Source: Brachynemurus nebulosus (Eukaryota; Arthropoda; Insecta; Neuroptera; Myrmeleontidae). From it: DNA of 64,000 nucleotides. Position 1 is the stretch's first letter; every line of letters starts with the position of its first letter. The notes below the pieces were generated by a model that was given only the letters and a program-made list of their open reading frames with translations, made no database searches and was not told where the DNA came from. Location: assembly GCA_035578155.1 (NCBI GenBank), contig JAPWDM010000015.1, positions 6,240,709 to 6,304,708 on the forward strand, in the 5' to 3' direction. Positions 53,982 to 64,000 of this stretch are shown here, in pieces. Position numbers and translations under genes: made by a program.

Positions 53982-54295
53982 TTATTTAATCAAACACGAT
54001 AAACTATCTATGGGCTTTGTTGAACGCCATATGTCAAAAAGCTCTTCTCTGATTATTTCACGACGACCTGTAAAAATAAACACATTAATTATCAAACTTC
54101 GCACGACTCCGCACTTTAAATACATATTAACTGTACAGTACAATAACTAAAGTAACGTGAAAAATAATTTTGAAATGAATTTTCATAGTAACTTAATATA
54201 TTTTAGTTTAAAGGAGCTAATTAGTTGACTATACAATGATATAAATAATAATATAGTTACATACGTAGAGATATACCTTTAGAAGCTGATTCCAT
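53982..54295 (-). CDS. Possible two-exon micropeptide gene (34 aa)
   Basis: Exon 1 (54295-54277) reads ATG plus five codons (MESASK) and ends AAAG before a GTATAT donor. A 209-nt intron ends TTTATTTTTACAG. Exon 2 (54067-53982) continues in frame as GRREIIREELFDIW and RSTKPIDSLSCLIK, then TAA. AATAAATAAAAA, a candidate polyadenylation signal, lies ~60 nt downstream near 53925. Splice sites, phase and a charged, amphipathic product agree, but the size is small enough for chance. I recognise no family. It could be the 3' end of a longer transcript. Confidence 0.3.
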
Positions 54296-55341
54296 TTTAA
54301 TATTAAACAAAATAAGTTTCTGAACACAGTAACAACACGTCATTCGTCAAGAGTCACAATCACACTGATAGCTGCGTCAAAACCAACGTTTAGTTAGTAC
54401 TATTGGTAGTATGCACGGACATGTACAGGCGGAGTTTCTCGTTGTCATAATACGTGTACTTAGCATTCAGCTACACAAATAACATATTGGTTTAAACATC
54501 TGTTTTACTTTGTAAATATACCTTTTGTCCCGTTAGGTGGGTCATATCGAATACTGTGTGTCTCCTGTTCCGTATTTACGGAATGATGAAGGTGTACACT
54601 AACATTTCTAAGAATTAATAATTTAAAATTAATATACGCGCCATACGAGGTGGCATCAGTACCACGGATACCAAAGCCCGTGATAGAGCTATGCAGTCTA
54701 TTCTGTGACTTAGTTTTAAAAAATATATCAACACCAGAGAACAAAGAGAACGAACATTACTATGTCTATACTAGGGAAACGAGTGTAACCACAAAGGATA
54801 GAAAATAAACCCCCACTATGTTATATATGTGCGCGCGGAGTTGTGTGTGTTAGTCCGTTGGATGTTGTGTGTATGGGTGTCTTGCATACATATATACATA
54901 ATATGTACGTTGTAGTGGTACGTATGATGTACGTATACCACGTACATATCCCGTGTTAAAACGAGAGGTAACAATATGACAACAATTGAAACATACCCAT
55001 TGAGTGCTGGCGAATGAATGAGGACTAAGTAGCCTAAGATGCACATAAATGCCCATAAGTAATTGCAGAAAAGAGATAGATGTATTCGTTCTATTTGTTC
55101 TGTGATCAACACAGTTAGTCACCACACGCCTTGTTGTGCAGTGCAATTAAAATTATACATATGTATTTGATTAGTCACCACATTATTGTGCCGTGCAATC
55201 ACATTAAAAAATTAAACTTAATGTTATTAAAATTAAACTAATATCCAACTACAAATAAAATTAATAAATATATTAAATTCATAATCATAAACATTAACCA
55301 TTTCAACATTTTCAACTGGAAAATTGTTAAAATTAGTGTAA
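54296..55341. other. Gap with short purine/pyrimidine repeats, no supported gene
   Basis: Open frames on minus at 54505-54744 and 54816-55146 overlap in two frames and contain GTGTGT and TACGTA-rich sequence; I do not trust them. The stretch 54896-54950 has repeated ACGTAT/TACGT motifs. Nearby ACACAGTTAGTCACCAC and GATTAGTCACCAC (55104 and 55170) form a short direct repeat with TTGTG-CAGTGCAAT (55131 and 55186). Confidence 0.35.
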
Positions 55342-55349
55342 TTAATAAT

Positions 55350-57405
55350 CAGGGCCGGCGCTAGAGTTTTTGCCGCCCCGGGCAAGATATAAACCTAACG
55401 CCCCTATTTCTCTAAAACAAATAATAAAAAAATTTGATTTCTTACTTTCCCAGAGTGAGAAGTAATATTTCAGTGTTTTCAGCGAAAAAGCTTTAAAACT
55501 ATAGTTACTTGGAAGTATACAGAACTGCATAAAATATTTAGTTCGTCTGCTAATTCCATATGGAATATATCTTTTTCATTTTTTATATTTTTATATTCTA
55601 AATTCTTGCATTTCAATATTAAATCACTTATTTAAATTTCTTGTAATTTGTGTATGTCATATAAAAATTAAAAATATGTACAGTGTTTTTCAAGTTACAA
55701 GAATCTCTCTGTTACTAAATTTATTGTTAGTGCTATGACAAGCACATTACAAAAGAAATCTACTTTAAATTTTATTTTCATCGTACGAGATTGCGCTTCC
55801 TTGTATTTCGGTAGCCGCCCAAGTACATACTTTCACTTTCTTGAAGTTCTGGATTTGTTTTTTCTTCCAATTCTTTAGAAGCTAGCAGTTCAGCGGATCG
55901 TCCTTCCATGATTTCTGACGTTGTATCTAGTTTACTTAACGAACAACTCATTTTTTTTAATGTTTTTCGTTTTTTTTTTCGCCCTTCTCTTACGGTATTA
56001 AGCACTTAATAACCGTTTCCACCCATATTCTGACATAATTAATAGGATTTGTAAACTTACACTATATTTAATCTAAAAAAGTCAATAGTAAAAAGTTCTA
56101 ATTAAAAAGTTTATAATAAATATTATAAAATATTAATAAAAAAGAAGATAGTAATTTAAGCAAAATATAGGTATAAAATACAGAAAAAAAGAAAATCTAA
56201 AACATTAGCAAATTCACAAAATTCACTAAATACAACAATTAGTTCTTCGCACTGTACAGATTTAAATTACACTCGTATCTACCGTTATCAGTTTTACCAT
56301 CGTCAGATATATTTATCTTAACTAAAAAAATTGTTTCATTTCAAAAATTTTTAAAATTTCTTTTAATGAATGGTCAGTTAGTCAGTCAACTCTTTCACTG
56401 GTACATAAAATACAATACCGTATCCCATGTGAATCGAAAACACAAGTTTTCAATTTTTTGTGTTAAAAATAAAGGTTTAAATTTCACAAACACAAAATTT
56501 ATTGTTATTGAATTTATCAATAACTAATACCTACAATTTTTTTGTTTAAAAAGGTTCTACAGTACAGTTTTATTGCAAACAAATGTGGAATATTGGCCTT
56601 TTTTCGTAAAAGACAATAAATAAGTCAAGTAGAAATTTACAAATACACCACATACAAAGGCATAGATAGATATTATGCATTCTTAAAATATAGAAGAAAT
56701 ATTTTTACCTAAATGATTTTTGAGAATTTTTAAATTTTTAAAAAGAACCTATTCATTCGTGATGTCTCAAAGATTTTTTTAATTAACTCGGCAATTCCCA
56801 TGCCGCGATCTATCGAGAAAATATTCTTATTTTGTGCTAGTTTTTATCTTTAGGTACTCAACATATAAAAAATAAATAATTGAAAAAAAAATACCCTCTA
56901 GTTTTTTTTTAAATGGCGTGTCAATTATAGGTCATACGGGCCGTTATTTGTAATATAAACTGATAAAACGGTATCAAATTACCGGCAAAAAATCACTTTC
57001 ATTATAAGCTTGATTCTTAAATAATAATTTGTTATAACAATAATAACAATACCTACTTTTTAGACATTTTTATAACAGCGAAAATACCACAAGATACACT
57101 CACACGCAATAAAATAGCAAATCGTTTGAAACAACAGAATTAATTTGAGCGTTAACATAACTTCAGTGTTGTCAAATTAAAACCATAAATACTACTAAGT
57201 ATTAACATTTTAGTCGTAACACATTTATTTTTAAAATTTGTTATATTGTCTGTAAAAAAAAATCACAAATCACTGTCACCTAGAGGTGACACTGGGAATT
57301 CCCGAGTTAAAGTTTACAAACTGCTGCAACTGACCAAAATGCCGCCCTTAATTCTTGCCGCCCCGGGCAATTGCCCGGTTTGCCCGTGCGGTTGCGCCGG
57401 CCCTG
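55350..57405. mobile_element. 2.06-kb hAT element with perfect 8-bp TSD
   Basis: The ends CAGGGCCGGCGC and its complement are flanked by TTAATAAT on both sides (55342-55349 and 57406-57413). Just inside both ends is the GC-rich phrase TTGCCGCCCCGGGCAA, in opposite orientation. The interior is AT-rich. A 75-codon basic minus-strand ORF (55778-56005, with REGRKKKRKTLKKM) might be the N-terminus of a lost transposase; nothing else is coding. Confidence 0.88.
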
Positions 57406-57413
57406 TTAATAAT

Positions 57414-58155
57414 GCGAAAATAAAGCATAGAACTTTCGGCCGATTCTATTCGTTTTATTTTTGCCAAAGTGATATTGCAACATTTTTGGTCCTTCGTGTA
57501 GCCGGATTCAGCGAAAAATATCAGTAAAATTAACTAAAAATCGAAATTTAAAACAATAAACTTAAAGAGTGTAAATTTATTTCGTCATTAATAAAAATTA
57601 ACCGTCATTACTGGTGTTCACGGTCATAAAAGTTGGTTCAACAGCGAGCAGTCAGCCAACAAAGATAAAGGATATGTACTTACATCAGTGTAACGAACCA
57701 GGAGATCAGAACTGATAGCAGCTGCACGGATCCAGAGTGAACGCGGTGAACGCGAAGCCGATGGTTCGTCAATATATGAAGTGTTGAGTTGTGATCAGTA
57801 TACAAAGTGAGATATCGTTCTTGTTCATAAACAAAGAAAAGTATGTATAATTTATTTATTTACATTTTACATTCTTATTTATCTCTTTGTTTAACACTAA
57901 AAGACGGTTAATGGACAGTAGATTCATACGATTCATATGTATGTATACGTGAATTTGTGTTTAAACATAGATTATAATTATTTACAACAATGTAATTCAT
58001 ACATTTTTATTTGTACGAATTTAGATATTAAACATTACACATTTTATTTCTGTAATTTAAAATTTTGAATCCACTTGCATATATTAATAATTTCATGTAC
58101 CAAAATTATTAATTTTATCTACGCATTCCTATTTAATTAATTGATATTAATAAAA
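57414..58155. other. Upstream region of the BEL/Pao relic, possible LTR and leader
   Basis: Non-coding. 57690-57830 is GC-richer (GTGAACGCGGTGAACGCGAA is an internal repeat). It could be LTR or leader sequence, but I find no second copy near 61.8-62.9 kb, so no LTR pair is claimed. Confidence 0.35.
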
Positions 58156-59300
58156 ATGGAAGATCAAATTGATCAAGTGATCAAAGAAAAACGAGCAATC
58201 AAGACGCGAATTACGCGTATTGCTAAATTTGTAGCAGGTTTCCAAGAATCAAATAAAATTCAGGATCTTTAAGTAAGAGAAAGGGATCTTGAAAGAATGT
58301 TTGAACAATTTAATTCTGTTCAGTTGGAATTGGAGCTTTTAGATAACAAGGATGAAAAGGCAGAAACATATGAAAAAGAACGGGAAGGCATTGAAAATCA
58401 ATATTTTTCTTGTTTGAGTGCAATTGATTCTTGGAAGTAAAAAATGATTTTGTCGGATAACATCAGTAATTTAAAATCTGAAGATAATACGGATATAGTG
58501 CGAGAATTCAGTATACCGTTACCAAAATTATCAATTCCACATTTTGATGGAAATATCAAACAATGGCCGACGTTTAAAAACTTATTTTTTTCAGTTATTC
58601 ATGAAAATACAAATTTATCATCAATTCAGAAATTTAATTATTTAAAATCCGTTTTAAAAAGCGAAGCTGTCAGTGTGTTAAGCTCATTAATTATAAATGA
58701 GGAAAATTATATCAAAGCTTTAGATATATTAAAGGACAGATATAAAAATATATTAGTGGTTATTAATCACCATATGAAGACAATTTTTAATTGGCCAACA
58801 ATAACAAAAGCAAATTTGAAAGAATTTTTAATTCAATTCGAGCAAAGTTTTGAGTCATTAAAGTCCTTGGAAGCTCCTGTAGATAATTGGGACATAGTCC
58901 TCATTTATATTATTAGCAAAAAACTGGACCCGGCATTTAGGTCCGCGTGGGAATTCAGCGGGATTCAACTAAAGTCCCTCAGTTAAAAGAATTATTAACC
59001 TTTTTACATCATAGGGCAACAGCTTATGAAGTTTTAAATGATGGGAACGATAAACCGAATAAAAATTTAAAGGTCACGCATGTGTCAAGAGCTTTTAATA
59101 CGTTTGGTATTTGTGTCTATTGAAATTCGGGTCACCCAATACATTCATGTCCTGAATTTATTAAATTAAGCCCTCAAGAAAGACTTCAATTTATAAAAAA
59201 CAAAAAGCATTGCTATAATTGCTTACGTCCTTACCATTTTAAGCACAATTGCTCAAAAAATACTTGTAAAATCTGCCACAAAAGCCATCATAACATGGTG
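58156..59300 (+). pseudogene. BEL/Pao gag region with zinc knuckles
   Basis: The ATG at 58156 begins MEDQIDQVIKEKRAIKTR, a helical N-terminus, with a TAA at 58270. The 58444-58986 frame holds LPKLSIPHFDGNIKQWPTF and NYLKSVLKSEAVSVL, typical of the DUF1759 gag segment. The end has Cys/His knuckles near 59210-59300 (CYNCLRPYHFKHNC then CKICHKSHHNMVH). Gag would form the particle and bind RNA. The broken frame rules out a functional product. Confidence 0.8.
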
Positions 59301-61783
59301 CACATAACAAAAAGTGATAAGGCTTCCCTATCAAGGAGCGATGAAATTCTATCCGCCTTCACAATAACATTTGCAAACAAAGGTGAGATATCGAATCACC
59401 TACCAACAGTAGTAAAACCTTCAGTACTACTGGCAAATAATATGAGCCATCAAGTGCTACTCGCAACAGCAGTAGTGCTCATAAAAAATAATAAAAATCA
59501 GTGGCAACAAGCCAGGGCTCTATTAGACTCAGCCACTGAAATAAATTTAGTAACAAAAAAATTAGCTGATCGTTTGAATCTTGCTAAAATTAGCAACGAT
59601 ACAATCATACAAGGTGCCAACTTAAATACAGTAAACGTAAACCAAAGCGCTAAAACGCAAATAAAATCACGATTAAACAATAACTTGTATGATATACAGT
59701 TACTGATAACTGATAATATAACAGTGCCACTACTCCATGTTCAGGTTAATATATCCAATTGGAACATTCCGACAAATTGTAAATTAGCCGATCCTAATTT
59801 TAATCGTCCCGCTGAAATAGACCTCCTAATAGGAGCAGAACTATTTTTTCAATTTTTAAAATCGGGTTGCATTAGGTTGGGCTCAAACTTACCATTATTA
59901 GTTAATACGGTTTTCGGTTGGCTTGTTTCGGGATCAGTGCCAGTCAATCAATTTACAGTGAATTTACCTCAAGTACATTTACATATGTGCCAATCTTCCC
60001 TCGAGGAACAGTTAAAAAGATTCTGGCAATTAGAAGAAGTTCAAGTGTTAAATCAATTACTATCTACAAGTGAAAAAGAATGTGAAACAAATTATGAAAA
60101 AACTGTCGCTAGAGACAGCACAGGCAGACATATGGTTAAACTACCAGTTATCCAACAAAAACTAAATGATTTAAGTGATTCCTTTACATTAGCCTTTAGA
60201 TACTTAAAGATACTCGAAAAAAGGTTCGAGTCAAATTATTCACTATTGAACTTAATCATGCAGAATATGTAACGCAAGATTATATAAAAATTAGGGAATC
60301 AAAAAACAAGGTTTACTATTTACCTCATCACGCAGTGCTTCGACCTGAGAGTATCTCGACAAAACTACGCGTTGTGTTCAATGCGTCAGCACCCTCATCA
60401 ATTGGGGTCTTCCTTAATGATGCCCTCTTAGCAGGCCCAAATTTACAGCCTGGATTAACGGATATCATCATCCGATTCAGGACATACAAATATGCATTCA
60501 CAGCCGACATTATTAAAATGTTTAGGCAAATCAAAATTTTTCCTGATGATCGCTCACTGCAAATAATGTTATGGAGAGAACAACTAAGTAATCTAATTGA
60601 ATTCGTACAATTGAACACTGTCACGAATGGCACAAAAAGTGCACCATATTTAGCGTATAGGACGCTCTTACAGCTTGCACTAGACGAAGGTGCAAACTTT
60701 CCCTTGGCTGCAAATTGCATTCGGTTGCAATTTTATATGGATGACGTGTTAGAAGGTGCTAACACTTTCGAACAAGCGGTTGCATTGAAAAGGCAACTTA
60801 TGCAGTTATTAGATAAGGGTCGATTTGTGTTACACAAGTGGGCAGCAAATCAGTCACAAATTTTGGAGAATTGTAGAAATACAGTGCCAAATGAATCATT
60901 AGAAATAACGATGGACAGATCGACGGTCAATACATTAAGTTTGAAATGGAATCCAAATCTCGATAAGTTTGATATAGTGATACCAATTGTTGAAACACCT
61001 AAAAATTTAACAAAACGACAATTACTGTCATTTTTGCTCAAAACTTCGATCCATTAGGGTTTTTGGCACCTGTTCTGATTACGGCGAAACTGCTAATACA
61101 AAACTTGTGGAAGTCAAAGCTTTCATGGGATGAACCCATTCCAGCTGAATTTTATACAAAATGGAATGAATTTCCATCAAAATTTATCATTGCTCAAGGA
61201 CATTTCAATTCCTAGGTTTTATTTTACGAATTGCCCTATAAAAAATATACAACTGGTAGGGTTTTGTAACTCATCTGTGCAGGCATATGGAGCTTGCGTA
61301 TACATTTTGACCACTTATCAAAACAATACTTGCTCATTATCGTTAGTCATGTGCAAAACTAAGGTTGCTCCAATTAAGAAGCTGACAGTACCAAGATTAG
61401 AGTTATGTGGTGCTCTACTGCTAAGTAAATTAGTTAATAAATTACAAGTATTATTTAATGCTACTATCAAAATTGAAAATTCTTACTATTTTTCCGATAG
61501 TACAATTGTTTTAGCGTGGTTAAAGAATTCAGCAACCAAACCAAACATATTTGTGTCGAATAGAATTTCTGAAATTTTAAGTTTAAGCTCAGTTATTTCT
61601 TGGGGTCATGTGAAAACAAGTGAGAATCCTGCCGATTTATTCACAAGAGGCATAACTCCTGCTCAATTAGCCGAATCAAGTTTATCGTGGAATGGCCCTC
61701 CTTGGATCCTATTACCATCATCTGATGTGACGTTGCAAGTCAGCAACACACGATATTTTCAAAAAAAGGAAAATAATAAATAA
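59295..61783 (+). pseudogene. BEL/Pao pol: protease, reverse transcriptase, RNase H
   Basis: Protease: ARALLDSATEINLVT near 59515 has DSA where DSG or DTG is usual, so its activity is doubtful. RT: KLRVVFNASAPSS near 60360, then FTADIIKMFRQIKI and the YMDD motif near 60735 (FYMDDVLEGA). RNase H: TVPRLELCGALLLSK near 61390, SDSTIVLAWLKN near 61495 and NPADLFTRG near 61625. Frames change at 60272 and 61057. The integrase that normally follows is missing. The three long open segments suggest moderate age. Confidence 0.85.
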
Positions 61784-62989
61784 AACATCACTCATTCCTT
61801 ATAAAATTGTAACTAGTTATTATTCACTTGTATACATTTAACATTATTTTAATTTTGGAATCGAAAAAAAAAAGGTAAATATCTAAATAAAATCACACAC
61901 ACTCAAGATTAGAAACTAAAATAATTAAATCTAATGATAATCCTAAATCTAATAACAATAATAACTAACCTAAAATCCTAAACTATACAAAAATTAATAA
62001 AATGAATAATCACAAAAAATTAAAATACTAAAATATTTTTCCTTTTGAATGGAACATCACATTGGTCGAATTTGTCTGGGTCATTCTGTAGATTGGAAAA
62101 AGATAAAAAAATTAAAATTACGAAAATGACCAAATTATTTGTAGTGGTCAAGCTGATCGATCGATATTATTCAACGATTACATAACTTAGTAAACAGGTA
62201 AATAATTATTGTATGGTGAGCAGGACATTGCGATGACCATTGGTCGGGCACTTGATTTTCATCTGGCGTTTGAAACGGAACGAACCAAAAATTATACACA
62301 TTACCAATATTTTAAACAATCAAGGGAGTGGTCCATCAGACTCATAGTGTAGCATCATATCTCGTGGCTGGATAAAATCGATCGATCGGCACCAAATTGA
62401 TTCTATAAAAACACAAACCAAAAAAAAATAACATTACTTGCCGAGTTCATTCGTCTATACGTTGCACGACTTAATATCCTCTAGCACGAAGATAAACGAT
62501 TCCACTGTGCGTAAGAGACCGGAGATTTGGATGAAACCAAATTTAATAAATAATATACGAAGATATCGAGTCGTACACAGCGAGTACAATATTATTTACA
62601 TACATATTCACTCAGCCGTCCGCCGAGAGAAGAACCACGTAGCACCGCCTCTCGATTGACATAGCAACATTGCCTTCCATTCAAACCAATAGCAGTCGAC
62701 TGGTTGTATTCGCCACTAGCCGATAGATGGTGACATATGCACCGCGGCAAAAACATCGACCACAGATCGATCAAGACAATATTTATAGTCAAAAGAGGGT
62801 ACACTGATTGGCCATCATATAAAATTGACTCGCTGACCATTGAACCAGATACTAGCGTATCTACATATCTTTCAGTCAATGTTACAAAGCATTCGTTATA
62901 TTGGACACAATTATTTTTAAAGTTTTCAAGTTTTACGAAACTTAAACGTATTATAGCATACATTTTTCGATTTATTACACTAGCGGAAA
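61784..62989. other. Non-coding region after the BEL/Pao relic
   Basis: AT-rich up to ~62430, then mixed. Open frames on both strands at 62592-63054 overlap antisense and carry no domain. ATCGATCGAT appears at 62156 and 62378. No LTR match to the upstream region was found by eye. Confidence 0.35.
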
Positions 62990-64000
62990 TAATTAAAGGA
63001 TCAAAAAAAAATTCCAAATTTTTAGCGATTTTTCAAATGGCTGTATCTTCGTGAAAAATGGTCGTATCGAAGTAGTAAGCAAAGCAATTTAAAGCTGGAA
63101 GTTTCTAGTTTCGAAATATTGCGATAAAAAAGTTTTCAAAGCAACGTGTGTGACGCAATCCTAATAAATACACTGAAAAAAAATTTTCGAAATTTTTTCG
63201 GTTTTTTTTTTTAGTCCACGGACTTAGAAAAAATTTTTCCGACTTAACCACCATATGGACCGGATAACCTGTTCATTCAACTTTAATTTGCTTTTTTATA
63301 GACTTTTATACGACCACTTCTCGCTGAGATATCGGACTTTGAATGGAAAAGGATCATTTCGTCTTTGACCATCGATATCTCAGCAACCAATGATCACACA
63401 GAAAATTGAACGGGTGTTTTAAAAACTCGAATAAATTCTCTAAAAGGATTAGCCATTATTTTTTCAGAAAAAAAATTTTTTGCATACTTTACATGAATTT
63501 GAAAAATCAAGAAAAAAATAGCTTTTGGTGGCTCTTTGGAAAATCAAGCGCTGAAGTAAAAACTTCCAGAAAGCACTAATGTTAAGTGTGCCTTTTACAG
63601 TTCAATATACCCACAAAAACCCCACCAAGTATCAGTTTAATCCATCCAGCCGTTTTTGTGTTTCATTTAATTGAATTTTTGAAAAAACTAATGGATCATT
63701 TTTTTGATCGTAAACTTTCATAATCTTCAACAAAATGAAAAAAAAAATTTCTCAGCTTTCTTCACATTTTTATCAATAACGGTATTTAAATTTATAAAAA
63801 AAAGAAAATTTCTTAAAAAATTATCAAAAAAAATTTTTTTTTCTAAAATTTTTCAAAAAAAATTTAGAAAAATTTTTTCGAAAAATTCTTAAAAAGTTTT
63901 AAGAATAAACAACCTAATTAACAACCCAAAATATTGCATGTTTGTAAAAAAGGCCGTAAACTCAATATTTTGGAAGCCCTGGAAATTAACAAATTGAACA
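62985..64000. mobile_element. One arm of the 29.5-31.2 kb palindromic family, cut by the window end
   Basis: Shares in order GGATCAAAAAAAAATT, a GCGATTTTT(C/G)AA block, GTGAAAAATGGTCGTATCGA, the GGTCCACGGACTT-like block and CGATATCTCAGCAACCAATG with the left arm at 29510-29930. It is clearly diverged. The remaining sequence runs into A/T homopolymer blocks and then off the window, so the second arm cannot be seen. Confidence 0.7.

Larger units (their letters stand above)
58156..61783 (+). mobile_element. BEL/Pao LTR retrotransposon relic (gag, protease, RT, RNase H)
   Basis: Domains occur in BEL/Pao order on plus: gag coiled coil, DUF1759-like gag, zinc knuckles, aspartic protease, RT and RNase H. 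The frame is broken at several places (58270, 58438, 58985, 59120, 60272, 61057, ~61215). No integrase domain is found in the ~1.2 kb that follows, and no LTR pair is visible. It is an inactive, 3'-deleted copy. Confidence 0.85.

Noticed and set aside
57414..62989. LTR pair around the BEL/Pao relic
   Set aside because: I could not find a convincing direct repeat between the upstream and downstream flanks by eye.
62592..63017. 141-codon minus-strand ORF
   Set aside because: It overlaps a 105-codon ORF on the opposite strand, contains no domain I recognise, and partly reads into the palindromic repeat arm.

Overview
This is a eukaryotic window, almost certainly from an insect, and it consists nearly entirely of transposable elements. 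The base composition is strongly AT-rich. There are splice-like introns, (TAA)n and (TA)n microsatellites, and element families typical of insect genomes: THAP/P-element transposases, Tigger/pogo, hAT, PIF/Harbinger, piggyBac, Tc1-like, BEL/Pao and Jockey, and LINEs with a restriction-like endonuclease. I see no bacterial operon, rRNA or CRISPR array. I cannot name the species or order from the sequence. No conventional host gene is supported; one tiny two-exon ORF near 54.0-54.3 kb is the only host-gene candidate.

Region by region. 0.4-3.0 kb holds a Jockey-type LINE on the minus strand that has lost its 3' end. 3.7-6.8 kb is a THAP/P-element-like transposase gene whose first exon is split by a 1.94-kb palindrome-ended element sitting between AAA and TTT. 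7.2-8.2 kb is an IS630/Tc1-type transposase relic. 8.7-10.45 kb is a TIR element with the start of an unnamed transposase-like gene. 10.5-12.4 kb is a hAT-like relic. 12.6-13.6 kb has a small foldback MITE and two tandem tRNA-derived repeats. 14.1-17.7 kb is a second P-element-like gene carrying a 222-bp MITE in a TTAA site. 18.0-20.15 kb is a structurally complete Tigger/pogo element with an intact 545-codon transposase. 21.0-24.9 kb is a TIR element with a transposase-like gene and repeated subterminal motifs. 25.2-27.1 kb has two further palindrome-ended elements.

28.4-34.9 kb looks like one dismembered PIF/Harbinger element, with a MYB/SANT gene on plus and a HARBI1-like gene on minus in convergent orientation. 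Between them lie a 1.7-kb near-palindrome and a 2.5-kb TIR element whose interior is tandem repeats, including a ~103-bp array that presents heat-shock-element-like motifs. 36.15-37.15 kb is a non-autonomous hAT element with a perfect 8-bp TSD. 37.3-39.5 kb is a minus-strand relic of an unnamed transposase-like family. 39.6-42.5 kb holds piggyBac, hAT, gag and Tc1 fragments.

42.6-52.8 kb is a TTAA-flanked TIR element whose (TAA)n tract has been invaded by a head-to-tail series of LINEs. These are two copies of one RLE-type (R4/Dong-like) LINE, one with an open frame of about 1,176 codons, and two 5'-truncated pieces of a second RLE-type LINE. Every piece is bounded by TAA repeats. 53.0-53.9 kb is a pogo-like C-terminal relic, 55.35-57.4 kb a hAT element with an 8-bp TSD, 58.15-61.8 kb a BEL/Pao gag-pol relic without visible integrase, and 63-64 kb one arm of a palindromic family also seen at 29.5-31.2 kb.

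The genes do not form a host pathway; each belongs to its own element. What they share is nesting: several insertions can be ordered in time, and in some cases removing the inner element leaves the outer reading frame continuous.
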